A stretch of DNA of 30,480 nucleotides from JBAVQS01 sp049694275. Lineage in GTDB: Bacteria > Chloroflexota > Anaerolineae > UBA4142 > SHND01. Of this stretch, positions 15,742 through 23,244 are shown in pieces. The stretch spans positions 1-30,480 of the forward strand of contig JBAVQS010000374.1 in the NCBI GenBank assembly GCA_049694275.1, in the 5' to 3' direction. The stretch's first letter is position 1, and the number at the start of each line of letters is the position of its first letter. A program made the translations under genes and the position numbers. A model generated the notes under the pieces. The model saw nothing but the letters and a program-made list of their open reading frames with translations, ran no database searches and had not been told where the DNA came from.

Positions 15742-17049
15742 TTACAAGATACCTGTCGTAAATGGCGCTCCCTCTTCAAAAAAAGCCTGACCGGTCGGCT
15801 TTGGGTAGAAAATTGCGGGATTGCCCAAGACCTGATGGAGGATCAACGCCACACCGCCCATCAAACAGGCATCGAGTTGGAATGCCGAGAGCTTGATCTC
15901 GACACTCTCTCGTGTGGTGGGCAGAGCACGAAGGTTCACTTCGTATTGGGCCCGCGGGAGAATATACGAGCCCATCGCGCTGAGGACCCCGCCGAGCACG
16001 ATCAGATTTGGGTCCAGAGCATTGATCAGGTTGGCAATGCCGATACCGAGATAGCGCCCGACCTCGGCCAACGCAATGAGTACAGCCGGTTCACCCCGCG
16101 CCGCCGCTTGCAGAACCTGCTCTATCTGAATCGCCGCCGGATCACCATTGCACAGGGAAAGCAAAATCGGGGCGCGGTTCTCGCGAGCAGCTTGGCGCAC
16201 GCTTTGAAGGATCGCCCGTGGGCCGATCAGGGTCTCCCAACACCCCCGATTACCGCAATTGCACACGGGACCATCCGGCTCAAGCGTCATGTGCCCTATT
16301 TCGCCGGCAAAGCCGCGTGCGCCGCCACGTAACTTGCCATCAATGACCAGTCCTCCGCCGAGGCCCACCCCCGCGCTCAGGTAGACAAAATTGTCCACCT
16401 GCTTTGCCACACCCAACATGTGCTCGCCTAGCGCCGCGGCATCTGCTTCGTTTTCTTCAATAACCAGCGTGCCAAAGCGCGTGCGCCACATATCCCGGAT
16501 CGGCACATTGTGCCAACCGAGGTTAGGGGCAAACAGGAGCGTGCCCGTGCGGTGATCCACCAAGCCCGGCAACCCGACCCCCAGGCCGAACAGACGGCAG
16601 GTGCATTGCTTCGAGTACTCGATGGCCTCCTGAACTAACCGCTCACTCTGCTCTAGCACTTGTTCCTGACTGGCCTCGGCCAGCGGTCTGCCCTCATCGG
16701 TCATCTCAACCTTCCGCCGCCAGATTACGTTGGCTTTCATGTCCGCGACGACGGCCGACACAAATCCGACGCCGAGCTCGATGCCAATGATCCGCCCTGC
16801 ATCGGCGTTAATGTCCAGCAGGACACCTGGGCGTCCAAGGTGATCGCTTGAAACGCCGCTCTCTTTGACCAGTCCCCATACTTGCAATTGGACAAGAAGA
16901 TTGCCGACCGTGCTCTTGTTCAAGCCACTGAGCTCAGCCAGATCGGCGCGCGAGATCTCCCTGCCTGCTTCCCACAAATAACTCAGGACGATGGCAAGGT
17001 TGCGCTCCCGCACCCAATTCTGATCACCCGTGCGATATTGCTTCCTCAA
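15742..17049 (-). CDS. ROK-family transcriptional regulator, XylR-like
   Basis: A 435-aa protein with an N-terminal winged helix (about residues 15-65, SRADLAELSGLNKSTVGNLL) and a C-terminal ROK sugar-kinase-like domain. The ROK zinc motif is intact (GH at 252-253, then C263-N-C265-G-N-R-G-C270-W-E272). Where ROK sugar kinases have a catalytic Asp, this protein reads ENEADAAALGE with E201, as in XylR/NagC-type regulators, so it should sense a sugar and not phosphorylate it. Its ATG overlaps the xylulokinase stop by 4 nt (ATGA), making it the last gene of the xylose operon. D-xylose or a related sugar is the likely effector. Confidence 0.9.
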   Translation of the reverse strand: MRKQYRTGDQNWVRERNLAIVLSYLWEAGREISRADLAELSGLNKSTVGNLLVQLQVWGLVKESGVSSDHLGRPGVLLDINADAGRIIGIELGVGFVSAVVADMKANVIWRRKVEMTDEGRPLAEASQEQVLEQSERLVQEAIEYSKQCTCRLFGLGVGLPGLVDHRTGTLLFAPNLGWHNVPIRDMWRTRFGTLVIEENEADAAALGEHMLGVAKQVDNFVYLSAGVGLGGGLVIDGKLRGGARGFAGEIGHMTLEPDGPVCNCGNRGCWETLIGPRAILQSVRQAARENRAPILLSLCNGDPAAIQIEQVLQAAARGEPAVLIALAEVGRYLGIGIANLINALDPNLIVLGGVLSAMGSYILPRAQYEVNLRALPTTRESVEIKLSAFQLDACLMGGVALILHQVLGNPAIFYPKPTGQAFFEEGAPFTTGIL

Positions 17050-18575
17050 TTCAATTCTGCTTCCACCTTAAAAATCGGCTGTAGCGCAGGATACAGTGAC
17101 CGATAGAGCTCGTAGAATTGCTCATATCGTCTGACATTTTCAGGAATCGGCAGCGTGCAGTCGGTCACGCGTATCGTCTGCGCAACTGCTTCTTCCACGG
17201 AGGCAAAGACCTGCGCGCCAACACCCGCGAGCAACGCCGCGCCAAAAGCTGCGCCCTCCGTCACATTGACCAGCACCAATTCGGCGCCAAACACGTCCGC
17301 TTGAATCTGGCGCCATAGTGGACTCTTGGCGCCGCCGCCGCTCGCACGAACTTGATTGATCGGAACATCCAGGCTCTTGACCAACTCGAGACTGTCGCGC
17401 AGACCGAACGATACCCCTTCAAGCACCGAGCGCACCATGTGCTGTTTCCCATGGCGAACCGTCAGGCCGACGAACGCGCCGCGTGCCTGGGGATCGGAGT
17501 ACGGAGTCCGTTCACCGGTGAGGTAAGGTAGAAACAGCAATCCTTCGCTGCCGACCGGCGCCCGCGCCGCCTCGCGCGTGAGCAAGTCATAGGGATCGTC
17601 GCCCGTCAGACGTGCCGTGGCTCGCTCCAGCTCGCCGAGGTTATCGCGCAGCCACCGGAAGGATCCGCCCGCAGACAGCATCACACCCATCACATGCCAT
17701 TTGCCCGGAACCGCGTGGCAGAACGCATGCAACCGTCCTTGCGCGTCGGCCGCGTGTTTTTCCGAGTGGGCGAACACGACACCTGAGGTTCCTGATGTGA
17801 CGGAGATAATACCAGGTTGCACGATGCCGCTGCCTACCGCTTGTGCGGCTTGATCGCCTCCCCCACCGACGACGGGTGTGCCGGCGAGCAAGCCCGTCAC
17901 CTGCGCGGCGACTGCGCTAATCCGCCCCGATACTTCTGGAGATTCCGTGCAGCCCGGCAACCAGTCGCCAGGAATGTCTAGCGTGTGCAGGACCGCTTCC
18001 GACCAACGTCGATTTGCCACATCGAACAGCAGCGTGCCCGAGGCATCCGAGACCTCGGTCGCATACTCGCCGGTAAGGCGGTATCGAACATAATCTTTCG
18101 GCAGTAGCACCTGTGCGACATGCGCATAGACATCGGGTTCATTCTCGCGCACCCACACAATCTTGGGAGCGGTAAAGCCCGGCAAGACCTGGTTACCCGT
18201 CAGCGCGATGAGCTTCGCGAGCCCGCCGACCTTTTCCGTAATCTCCGCGCATTGCGCAGCCGTACGCTGATCGTTCCATAGGATCGCCGGCCGCAGGACC
18301 TGGCCCGATCTATCCAACAGCACCAGCCCATGCATCTGTCCCGTCAAGCCGATGGCACTCACGTCTTTGCCGGTCAGATTGGCTTGCGCGAGCGCGGCGC
18401 GGATGCTCGCACAGGCGCCGTCCCACCAATCAAGCGGGTCTTGCTCTGACCAGAGTGGGCGGGGAGTGGACAGCGCATACTCTGTCGTCGAGCTCGCCGC
18501 CACATTTCCGCGCTCGTCGATTAATAGTGCTTTCGCACCCGTGGTTGAAACATCGATGCCGAGTAGGTACGCCAT
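17046..18575 (-). CDS. xylB: Xylulokinase (FGGY family)
   Basis: A 509-aa carbohydrate kinase of normal length for XylB, which phosphorylates D-xylulose to the 5-phosphate. The N-terminal ATPase-fold strand is YLLGIDVSTTGAKALLID (residues 3-20), followed by the XylB-like stretches GLTGQMHGLVLLD and GFTAPKIVWVRENEP. The second FGGY half has VTSGTSGVVF and the nucleotide-binding RASGGGAKSPLWRQIQADVF near residue 425. It sits between an isomerase-like gene (19 nt upstream) and the ROK regulator (overlapping), the classic xylose set. Another pentulose or deoxy-pentulose is possible, but the similarity to XylB is good. Confidence 0.9.
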   Translation of the reverse strand: MAYLLGIDVSTTGAKALLIDERGNVAASSTTEYALSTPRPLWSEQDPLDWWDGACASIRAALAQANLTGKDVSAIGLTGQMHGLVLLDRSGQVLRPAILWNDQRTAAQCAEITEKVGGLAKLIALTGNQVLPGFTAPKIVWVRENEPDVYAHVAQVLLPKDYVRYRLTGEYATEVSDASGTLLFDVANRRWSEAVLHTLDIPGDWLPGCTESPEVSGRISAVAAQVTGLLAGTPVVGGGGDQAAQAVGSGIVQPGIISVTSGTSGVVFAHSEKHAADAQGRLHAFCHAVPGKWHVMGVMLSAGGSFRWLRDNLGELERATARLTGDDPYDLLTREAARAPVGSEGLLFLPYLTGERTPYSDPQARGAFVGLTVRHGKQHMVRSVLEGVSFGLRDSLELVKSLDVPINQVRASGGGAKSPLWRQIQADVFGAELVLVNVTEGAAFGAALLAGVGAQVFASVEEAVAQTIRVTDCTLPIPENVRRYEQFYELYRSLYPALQPIFKVEAELN

Positions 18576-18594
18576 GACACAACGCTCCGAACCA

Positions 18595-19746
18595 CTAGCC
18601 TCGTTGCATCTCAGGAAGCGGAGAGAGCCTTTCGGGGTGAGCGGCGCGGGCGCGAATCAGATAGGCTTCGATCCAGCCGCGCGCTCGATCAGGGTGCTCA
18701 GTTGCCCATAGCACCTTTTCGTGATCCAGCTCATTGATCCGGTCGTTTGCAGCGCGAATTGCATCCATATTGTTGCGGAGCGCAACCTGCACGGGCATCC
18801 GCTCCGGATTGATATCAATGCCGAAATAGCCGCGATAGCCGTACATCTTGAGGGCATACAGCGCCGCTTCCAATTGCTCCGGCGCGATGACGCCGACGTT
18901 CAGATCTTGATCATAATTGCCGGGCGGCTGGCTGTTCCAGTGAGAGTGGAAGAGTCGCCCATACTCCATCGCCAGGCTAAAGGCGTAGGGAAGGTCTTCG
19001 TACGCCATCAACATGTGTCCCACTTCGGGATTCATTCCAACAAGCGCGTGACCCTCCGCCAGGAGTTGATGGTTCGCCGGATGTCGTAGGCTCGCCTCGA
19101 CTTTGTGTCCGAGCAAAATGCCTTCCGGGGTAGTGCCATAGAGAATATGGCCGCGTGGTTCGTACGGCTTCGGTTCAAACGCGATCCGTACGCCGGGGAC
19201 GGCGTCCATCGACTCGGCGAGGCCTTCGGCGAACCGATCACGCGCCGCGTAGAAATCCATCCCGAAAGGATTCTCGTACCCATCAATCCCGGGCCAGACG
19301 ACCGCAAAGTCAGTCTTGAGTTCCTGGTTCAGCTCGAACGCTTGCTTTGTGCGTTCAATGGCTGTCCGGCGGATCTGGGGCAACGGGGAGCTGAGCGCAC
19401 CCCACTCGAAATCGGCATCGAAAAACAAAAGCGGGATCACCGTTAAAACGCGAATACCGGTGTCCTGCACGAATTGCTTCCAGAGCTCGAGATTGCTCTC
19501 GTTGATCTCGTTGGGGTAATGTGCTTCCATCGCGCACAGGCCGATCTCCTTCATTGTAGCCGCAATGTCGAGCCGAGCAGGGATGTCAAGGGCAGGGGTA
19601 TAGCGATCGTGGAAGCGTCCCCCACCGGGTGCAAAGTACCAAATCCCGGCGGAGAATTTGAGGTCAAGCCTAAAAGACTGCATGTGCGCCAGAAATTCTT
19701 CAGTCGTGCGCCGTACTGCTTGCGTACGATGGTCTACGAACGGCAT
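18595..19746 (-). CDS. Xylose-isomerase-family sugar isomerase
   Basis: A 383-aa TIM-barrel protein, the length of short (class I, actinobacterial-type) xylose isomerases. Metal-site motifs of that family can be followed: FEPKPYEPRGHIL, then NPEVGHMLMA, then H-x-N in FHSHWNSQ, then YDQDLNVG, then GIDINPERMP near the C-terminus. The N-terminal catalytic-histidine region is less like XylA (EAHYPNEINES in place of FHD), so a ketose or aldose other than xylose is possible. The ATG at 19746 has AGGAGG 8 nt upstream, and that sequence can pair with an adjacent CCTCCT. It is the first gene of the isomerase-xylB-ROK operon. Confidence 0.78.
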   Translation of the reverse strand: MPFVDHRTQAVRRTTEEFLAHMQSFRLDLKFSAGIWYFAPGGGRFHDRYTPALDIPARLDIAATMKEIGLCAMEAHYPNEINESNLELWKQFVQDTGIRVLTVIPLLFFDADFEWGALSSPLPQIRRTAIERTKQAFELNQELKTDFAVVWPGIDGYENPFGMDFYAARDRFAEGLAESMDAVPGVRIAFEPKPYEPRGHILYGTTPEGILLGHKVEASLRHPANHQLLAEGHALVGMNPEVGHMLMAYEDLPYAFSLAMEYGRLFHSHWNSQPPGNYDQDLNVGVIAPEQLEAALYALKMYGYRGYFGIDINPERMPVQVALRNNMDAIRAANDRINELDHEKVLWATEHPDRARGWIEAYLIRARAAHPERLSPLPEMQRG

Positions 19747-19754
19747 AGCGTACC

Positions 19755-19767
19755 CCTCCTCAGGAGG
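19755..19767 (-). promoter_or_regulatory. Shine-Dalgarno-sequestering palindrome in the xylose-operon leader
   Basis: On the minus strand the leader reads CCTCCTGAGGAGG and then, 8 nt later, ATG. The Shine-Dalgarno AGGAGG is therefore immediately preceded by its complement. Stem formation would mask ribosome binding; the short distance allows only about 4-5 bp with a realistic loop, so the effect may be modest. Confidence 0.5.
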
Positions 19768-19784
19768 ATAGACTGCGAGAGTGT

Positions 19785-19800
19785 TCTGTCAGCTAACAGA
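19785..19800. promoter_or_regulatory. Near-palindrome in the xylose-operon leader
   Basis: TCTGTCAGCTAACAGA is a 16-bp near-palindrome with one mismatched pair, inside the transcribed leader about 70-80 nt downstream of the predicted start. It could be an operator for the ROK regulator or an mRNA hairpin. Confidence 0.35.
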
Positions 19801-19821
19801 CCCAGGGCTTTCAAATAGGAG

Positions 19822-19846
19822 TTAGTTGTGTGGATAACAAAAATAA
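19822..19846. promoter_or_regulatory. Possible ROK/XylR-type operator
   Basis: A 25-bp stretch beginning TTAGTT and ending ATAA, with TTAGTTGTGT and AACAAAAATAA arms. It loosely resembles the firmicute XylR box (TTAGTTTGTT followed by AACAAACTAA), though the symmetry is imperfect. It lies 20-45 nt after the predicted start of the operon, whose last gene is an XylR-like ROK protein. Confidence 0.35.
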
Positions 19847-19873
19847 GCCTTTTTTTCATGGGCCATCAAAATA

Positions 19874-19903
19874 ATTATACACATCAATGGCTGTCCTTGT
19901 CAA
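19874..19903 (-). promoter_or_regulatory. Consensus sigma-70 promoter of the xylose operon
   Basis: On the minus strand TTGACA (19898-19903) and TATAAT (19874-19879) are both perfect consensus, separated by 18 nt. Transcription would start near 19867 and give a leader of about 120 nt. A promoter this strong needs repression, which fits the operator-like repeats in the leader and the ROK regulator in the operon. Confidence 0.8.
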
Positions 19904-19976
19904 GCATCAAACACCAATTTTGGGACAGATTTCAACTTCACAGACGATTTCAGTACCGTACACTTTAGCTGCATAG

Positions 19977-20147
19977 TTACTCGGGCATCTGAAATCTCAT
20001 GGGAATCGCTTTGCCTTCATTCAAGAAATAGTCGAGTAGCCGCAACCCGAGATGAAATAGGCTGAGATCGCAGCGGTCCGTGCGATGCACGAACTGGCGC
20101 CATTCGTCGCTCAGGGCGAGGACACCCAAGTAGATGATCCAAATATA
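19977..20147 (-). pseudogene. C-terminal remnant of a transposase, cut off at the IS end
   Basis: About 56 codons reading out of the left end of the insertion sequence: IWIIYLGVLALSDEWRQF, HRTDRCDLSLFHLGLRLLDY, then FLNEGKAIPMRFQMPE and stop. This looks like the C-terminal end of a DDE transposase (a hydrophobic segment, then RxDRCDLSLFxLG). It is not related in sequence to the C-terminus of the intact transposase next to it. The frame continues into the IS terminal repeat, but nothing there is part of the gene. Its 5' part is not found on the far side of the IS, so a deletion must have accompanied or followed the insertion. Confidence 0.6.
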
Positions 20148-20192
20148 GAGGGTAGGACCAAGGATTGGTTGATTACGTTTTGCAAGCGATCT

Positions 20193-20216
20193 GCATCGGC
20201 TCGCCCAAGCCGATGC
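20193..20216. repeat. Perfect 9-bp stem hairpin inside the left IS end
   Basis: GCATCGGCT (20193-20201) pairs with AGCCGATGC (20208-20216) around a 6-nt loop. It has no counterpart that I can see at the right end. It may keep outside transcripts from reading the transposase start. Confidence 0.5.
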
Positions 20217-20222
20217 GTGAAA

Positions 20223-20253
20223 AAGCGTAACCAACCGGAAGTTGATTACGCTT
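20223..20253 (-). terminator. Left subterminal IS hairpin, minus-strand terminator-like
   Basis: AAGCGTAACCAAC (20223-20235) pairs with GTTGATTACGCTT (20241-20253). On the minus strand the stem is followed by five T, so it can stop transcripts leaving the element to the left. Both arms repeat the terminal GTTGATTACG motif, so they may also be transposase-binding sites. Confidence 0.5.
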
Positions 20254-20325
20254 ACCGGCTGGAAACTCCACCTTCGCTATAATCGAAGTACCCCACTTCA
20301 ATTGTTAGGCGAAAGGAGAGGACCC

Positions 20326-21792
20326 ATGACCAGCCAACCTATTGTAACCCAACTCCCGTTGCTGCCAAGTGCGTTGTTGCCGCCACAAAAGGCCGCAAAT
20401 CAGCGCACGTTACACACGTACTGGCAACACCCGGAACAATTGCCACCCTTTGTGGCGCAATGTCCTACGGCCCGGCGCTACCTCGACTTGTTCGGGCCTC
20501 TGCCCTGGGCCGACTTGCCCGAGCGCGACCTGCAACGACGCTGGCGCTTTCCAGCAATCCCATTTCGGGCGTGTGTCCTCGCCGAGTTGATTCAACTGGA
20601 AGAAGGCTTTGCCACGCTGCACGCCCTGCGGCGCTTCCTGCGCGAGCATCCCAGTATCCTATGGCTGCTCGGCTTGCCGCTCTATCCCGCCGCACGCGAA
20701 CCCCTCGGTTTCAATACCCGCCACAGCTTGCCCACCCAACGGCACATGACGCGCATGCTGCGGCAACTGCCCAATGCGGCCTTGCAAGCTTTACTGACTG
20801 CAAGTGTCCAAGTGATTCGCACGACCTTGGCGGACCAACAGGTCGCCTGGGGCGAGTGCGTCTCCGTGGACACCAAGCATATTCTCGCCTGGGTCAAAGA
20901 GAACAACCCCAAAGCCTACGTCAAGCAGCGCTTCAACAAAGCGCATCAACCGACCGGTCATCACGATTGTCTGCTCGGCTGCAAACGGCGCCATAACCAG
21001 ATACGGGTTCCCGCTACGCCCACCCGCAACCCCGTCCCGGCGCAGACCGTCAGCGTTGGCGAATACTACTGGGGCTATGGCTCTGGGATTGTCGTGACCA
21101 AGGTTCCTGACTGGGGCGAGTTTGTCCTGGCTGAACTCACGCAGCCCTTTGATCACAGCGATGTCAGCTACTTTTTCCCCTTGATGCGCCAAACGGCCGC
21201 CCGCTTGGGCGACAAACCGCGCTTTGGGACCTTCGATGCGGCGTTCGATGCCTGGTATGTTTACGCCTATTTTTACCGTGAAAATGACCCGGCCGGCGGC
21301 TTGGCGGCGGTGCCGTTCTCGGAGAAAGGTGGCTACAAGGCCAACGGGCGACAATTCACCGCCGAGGGGTTGCCCCTCTGCAAGGCCGGTCTCGCCATGC
21401 CGCTCAAACTCACCTTCACGGATCGGACCAAGGATTTGATTGAACACGAGCGCGGCCGGTATGTCTGTCCGCTGCGGTTTCCACAACCCACGGGGCAACG
21501 CGGCCCCATCCACCACGCCAACTGGAAACGCGGGGGTTGCCTCGTCGAGATGCCGACGAGCATCGGGGCGCGCCTGCGCTATACCCTCGATCGCGGGAGT
21601 GCCATTTACAAGTCCCTCTATCGCCAACGCACCGCGGTCGAACGCATCAATTCCCCAGCGGTTGCCCTCGGGATTGAACGGCCCCACTTGCGCAGCGGGA
21701 CGGCCATCGCGAATCGCAATACCCTGATCTACCTGCTGATCAATTTACGCTTCCTTCAACGTGTCCGACAGCGCCAGCACGAAACGGAATGA
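20326..21792 (+). CDS. DDE transposase, IS4-superfamily type
   Basis: A 488-aa transposase starting at ATG 20326, which has AAAGGAGAGG about 5 nt upstream; longer in-frame starts would begin inside the subterminal hairpin. Likely catalytic residues are D182 (SVDTKH), D304 or D308 (FGTFDAAFDAWYVY) and E439 in YRQRTAVERIN, which matches the Y-x2-R-x3-E signature of IS4-like elements. A basic linker (KRRHNQ) and the C-terminal RSGTAIANRNTLIYLLINLRFL are consistent. No frameshift or internal stop is seen. The exact IS group cannot be assigned without a database. Confidence 0.88.
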   Translation: MTSQPIVTQLPLLPSALLPPQKAANQRTLHTYWQHPEQLPPFVAQCPTARRYLDLFGPLPWADLPERDLQRRWRFPAIPFRACVLAELIQLEEGFATLHALRRFLREHPSILWLLGLPLYPAAREPLGFNTRHSLPTQRHMTRMLRQLPNAALQALLTASVQVIRTTLADQQVAWGECVSVDTKHILAWVKENNPKAYVKQRFNKAHQPTGHHDCLLGCKRRHNQIRVPATPTRNPVPAQTVSVGEYYWGYGSGIVVTKVPDWGEFVLAELTQPFDHSDVSYFFPLMRQTAARLGDKPRFGTFDAAFDAWYVYAYFYRENDPAGGLAAVPFSEKGGYKANGRQFTAEGLPLCKAGLAMPLKLTFTDRTKDLIEHERGRYVCPLRFPQPTGQRGPIHHANWKRGGCLVEMPTSIGARLRYTLDRGSAIYKSLYRQRTAVERINSPAVALGIERPHLRSGTAIANRNTLIYLLINLRFLQRVRQRQHETE

Positions 21793-21818
21793 GTTGTGAA
21801 AGAGCGAACGGTACCCGA

Positions 21819-21854
21819 AAGCGTAATCAACCATGGGGTTGGTTACGCTTTTTT
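21819..21854 (+). terminator. Right subterminal IS hairpin, transposase terminator
   Basis: AAGCGTAATCAACC (21819-21832) pairs with GGTTGGTTACGCTT (21837-21850), one pair being G-U, with a 4-nt loop and a T6 run (21849-21854). It lies 26 nt after the transposase stop and should end its transcript. It is the mirror image of the left hairpin at 20223-20253. Confidence 0.75.
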
Positions 21855-21904
21855 CGTCTGCGGACCACAGGCCAGCGTAATCAACCAGGCTTGGTCCTAC
21901 CCTC

Positions 21905-22057
21905 CATATGGGATCCGAACTCCGCAGTGAACGAAATGGGCAGTGAGGGGCAAGAATACGCGAAAAGCGAGGAGTGTCAAGCGAACGCACGGCATCGATG
22001 CGGGTGATCCGCACGCTAGCGAATTATCCACCGTATCCGATAGGAGCACCCATATGC
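21905..22057. other. Non-coding gap between the IS and the EamA gene, with a leftward promoter
   Basis: No gene seen. On the minus strand TTGACA (21975-21980) and TATTCT (21953-21958) are 16 nt apart and would fire leftward into the IS, antisense to its transposase. This may be the promoter of the unit that the IS interrupted. No transposase-like coding sequence is visible here. Confidence 0.4.
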
Positions 22058-22089
22058 TATAATACGCCCAGTACGGGGCACCGTGCCCC
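22058..22089 (+). promoter_or_regulatory. -10 box and palindrome upstream of the EamA gene
   Basis: A perfect TATAAT (22058-22063) is followed after 11 nt by GGGGCACCGTGCCCC (22075-22089), a perfect 15-nt palindrome with one central base, at the expected start of the transcript. It could be an operator or a 5' hairpin. No good -35 box is visible. Confidence 0.5.
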
Positions 22090-22119
22090 TATATGCTTGA
22101 GCAGAGGGAGATACATCCG

Positions 22120-23223
22120 GTGTCCACACGAGAATCGCGTGGAGTGCGGCCACGCATGCACCTGCCGGCGCGCTGGCTGAGTTGGGTCGTCTTAATCACC
22201 CTGGGTACGATCTGGGGTGCTTCCTACTTGTTCATCAAAGTCGGTGTGAGCCAAATCACGCCGATAACATTTGTTGCCGGGCGGGTGACGATCGCCGCAT
22301 TCACCGTTGCGGTGATGCTGCTGGTATCGGGCCGGCCTAAACGGTCAAGCGCAGAGCGTAGAAATCTGGGACCCTCCAGCAAGGTGGGCGGCGCAGAGAT
22401 CGGGCCGTTGACCTTTGTCGCGGGGCGGGTGTCGATTGCGGCGGTCACCGTCGCAATCGTGCTGCTGGCGCGCCGCGAGCGGTTTCCGGCGCGTCGGCGT
22501 GCGCTGTGGTGGCCGCTGGTGGTGATGGGGCTGACCAACGGGGTAATCCCCTACGTGCTGATTACGTGGGGCGAGACCCAGATCTCGAGCGGCCTTGCCG
22601 GCATCCTGGTCGCCACCATGCCCATTTTCACAATGCTCTTTGCGCACTGGATGACGCACGACGAAAAACTGAACCGGAACAAGTTGATCGGCATCGGCAT
22701 CGGCTTTGCGGGTGTGGTCCTGCTTTTCCTTCCCGACTTGCAGAACGGGATCACCCTGTCGCTCATCGGGACCCTGGTGACGGTGGTGGCGGCGGTCAGC
22801 TATGGCTTTGCAACCGCCTTTGCGCATCGCTATATCAAGGGGGTTTCCAACCTGGGCGCCGAGTTCGGGCAGATGCTGAGCGCCACGGTGATTCTCGTGC
22901 CGCTGAGCCTGGCGCTCGACCACCCGTGGACCCTGCACCCGTCAATGCAAGCGATTGGCGCGCTGGTGATTCTTGCCGTCGTGAATACGGCCTTTGCCTA
23001 TCTCCTCTATTACTGGCTGATCGAGCATTCCGGGCCGACGAGCACTTCGCTCGTCACCTACATCAGTCCGGTCAGCGCCATCCTGCTCGGCGCGCTGGTC
23101 GAGCACGAGAGTTACGATTGGACGGCGTTCGTGGGATTCCTCGGGATCGTGGTCGGCGTATTACTCGTCAGCCGCGGCGCGCCGCGGGACGCACAGCCGC
23201 CGATCGGCGTCGAGGCCGAGTGA
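22120..23223 (+). CDS. EamA-family (DMT) transporter with an internal partial duplication
   Basis: I start it at GTG 22120, which has AGAGGGAG about 9 nt upstream, giving 367 aa; ATG 22093 lacks a Shine-Dalgarno and abuts a palindrome, and ATG 22156 is a third option. EamA exporters of the drug/metabolite superfamily have two repeats of five helices and about 300 aa. Here the segment ITFVAGRVTIAAFTVAVMLL (second helix) appears again 48 residues later as LTFVAGRVSIAAVTVAIVLL, separated by a polar stretch (GRPKRSSAERRNLGPSSK). The rest is normal, including VVNTAFAYLLYYWLIEHSG and TYISPVSAILLGAL in the second repeat. The extra helix explains the excess length and would change the topology. The substrate is unknown. 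Confidence 0.85.
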   Translation: MSTRESRGVRPRMHLPARWLSWVVLITLGTIWGASYLFIKVGVSQITPITFVAGRVTIAAFTVAVMLLVSGRPKRSSAERRNLGPSSKVGGAEIGPLTFVAGRVSIAAVTVAIVLLARRERFPARRRALWWPLVVMGLTNGVIPYVLITWGETQISSGLAGILVATMPIFTMLFAHWMTHDEKLNRNKLIGIGIGFAGVVLLFLPDLQNGITLSLIGTLVTVVAAVSYGFATAFAHRYIKGVSNLGAEFGQMLSATVILVPLSLALDHPWTLHPSMQAIGALVILAVVNTAFAYLLYYWLIEHSGPTSTSLVTYISPVSAILLGALVEHESYDWTAFVGFLGIVVGVLLVSRGAPRDAQPPIGVEAE

Positions 23224-23244
23224 AAGCGGGTTGAACCATCCCAC

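Larger units (their letters stand above)
20148..21904 (+). mobile_element. Insertion sequence of about 1.76 kb with 29/30-bp terminal inverted repeats
   Basis: The left end (20148-20177) and right end (21876-21904) are inverted repeats: GAGGGTAGGACCAAG, then 2-3 variable bases, then TGGTTGATTACG. Between them lies one intact DDE transposase gene. Inside each terminus is a second inverted motif pair that forms a hairpin, and these inner hairpins mirror each other. The direct repeat made on insertion is uncertain: ATAT borders both ends but is itself palindromic and may belong to the termini. The intact gene and well-matched ends suggest a recent, possibly active copy. Confidence 0.85.

Noticed and set aside
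20193..20216. Transposase-gene attenuator or tRNA-like fold
   Set aside because: It is only a single 9-bp stem; there are no further arms and no T-tract, so it is listed as a plain hairpin.
20791..21687. 298-codon minus-strand frame under the transposase gene
   Set aside because: Shadow of an intact DDE transposase; no motif or ribosome-binding site.
20141..21911. ATAT target-site duplication of the IS
   Set aside because: ATAT borders both ends, but it is palindromic and could equally be part of the terminal repeats, so a duplication cannot be claimed.
22031..22040. -35 box for the EamA promoter
   Set aside because: The bases at the right distance (TATCCG/ATCCGA) match the consensus poorly, so only the -10 box is reported.
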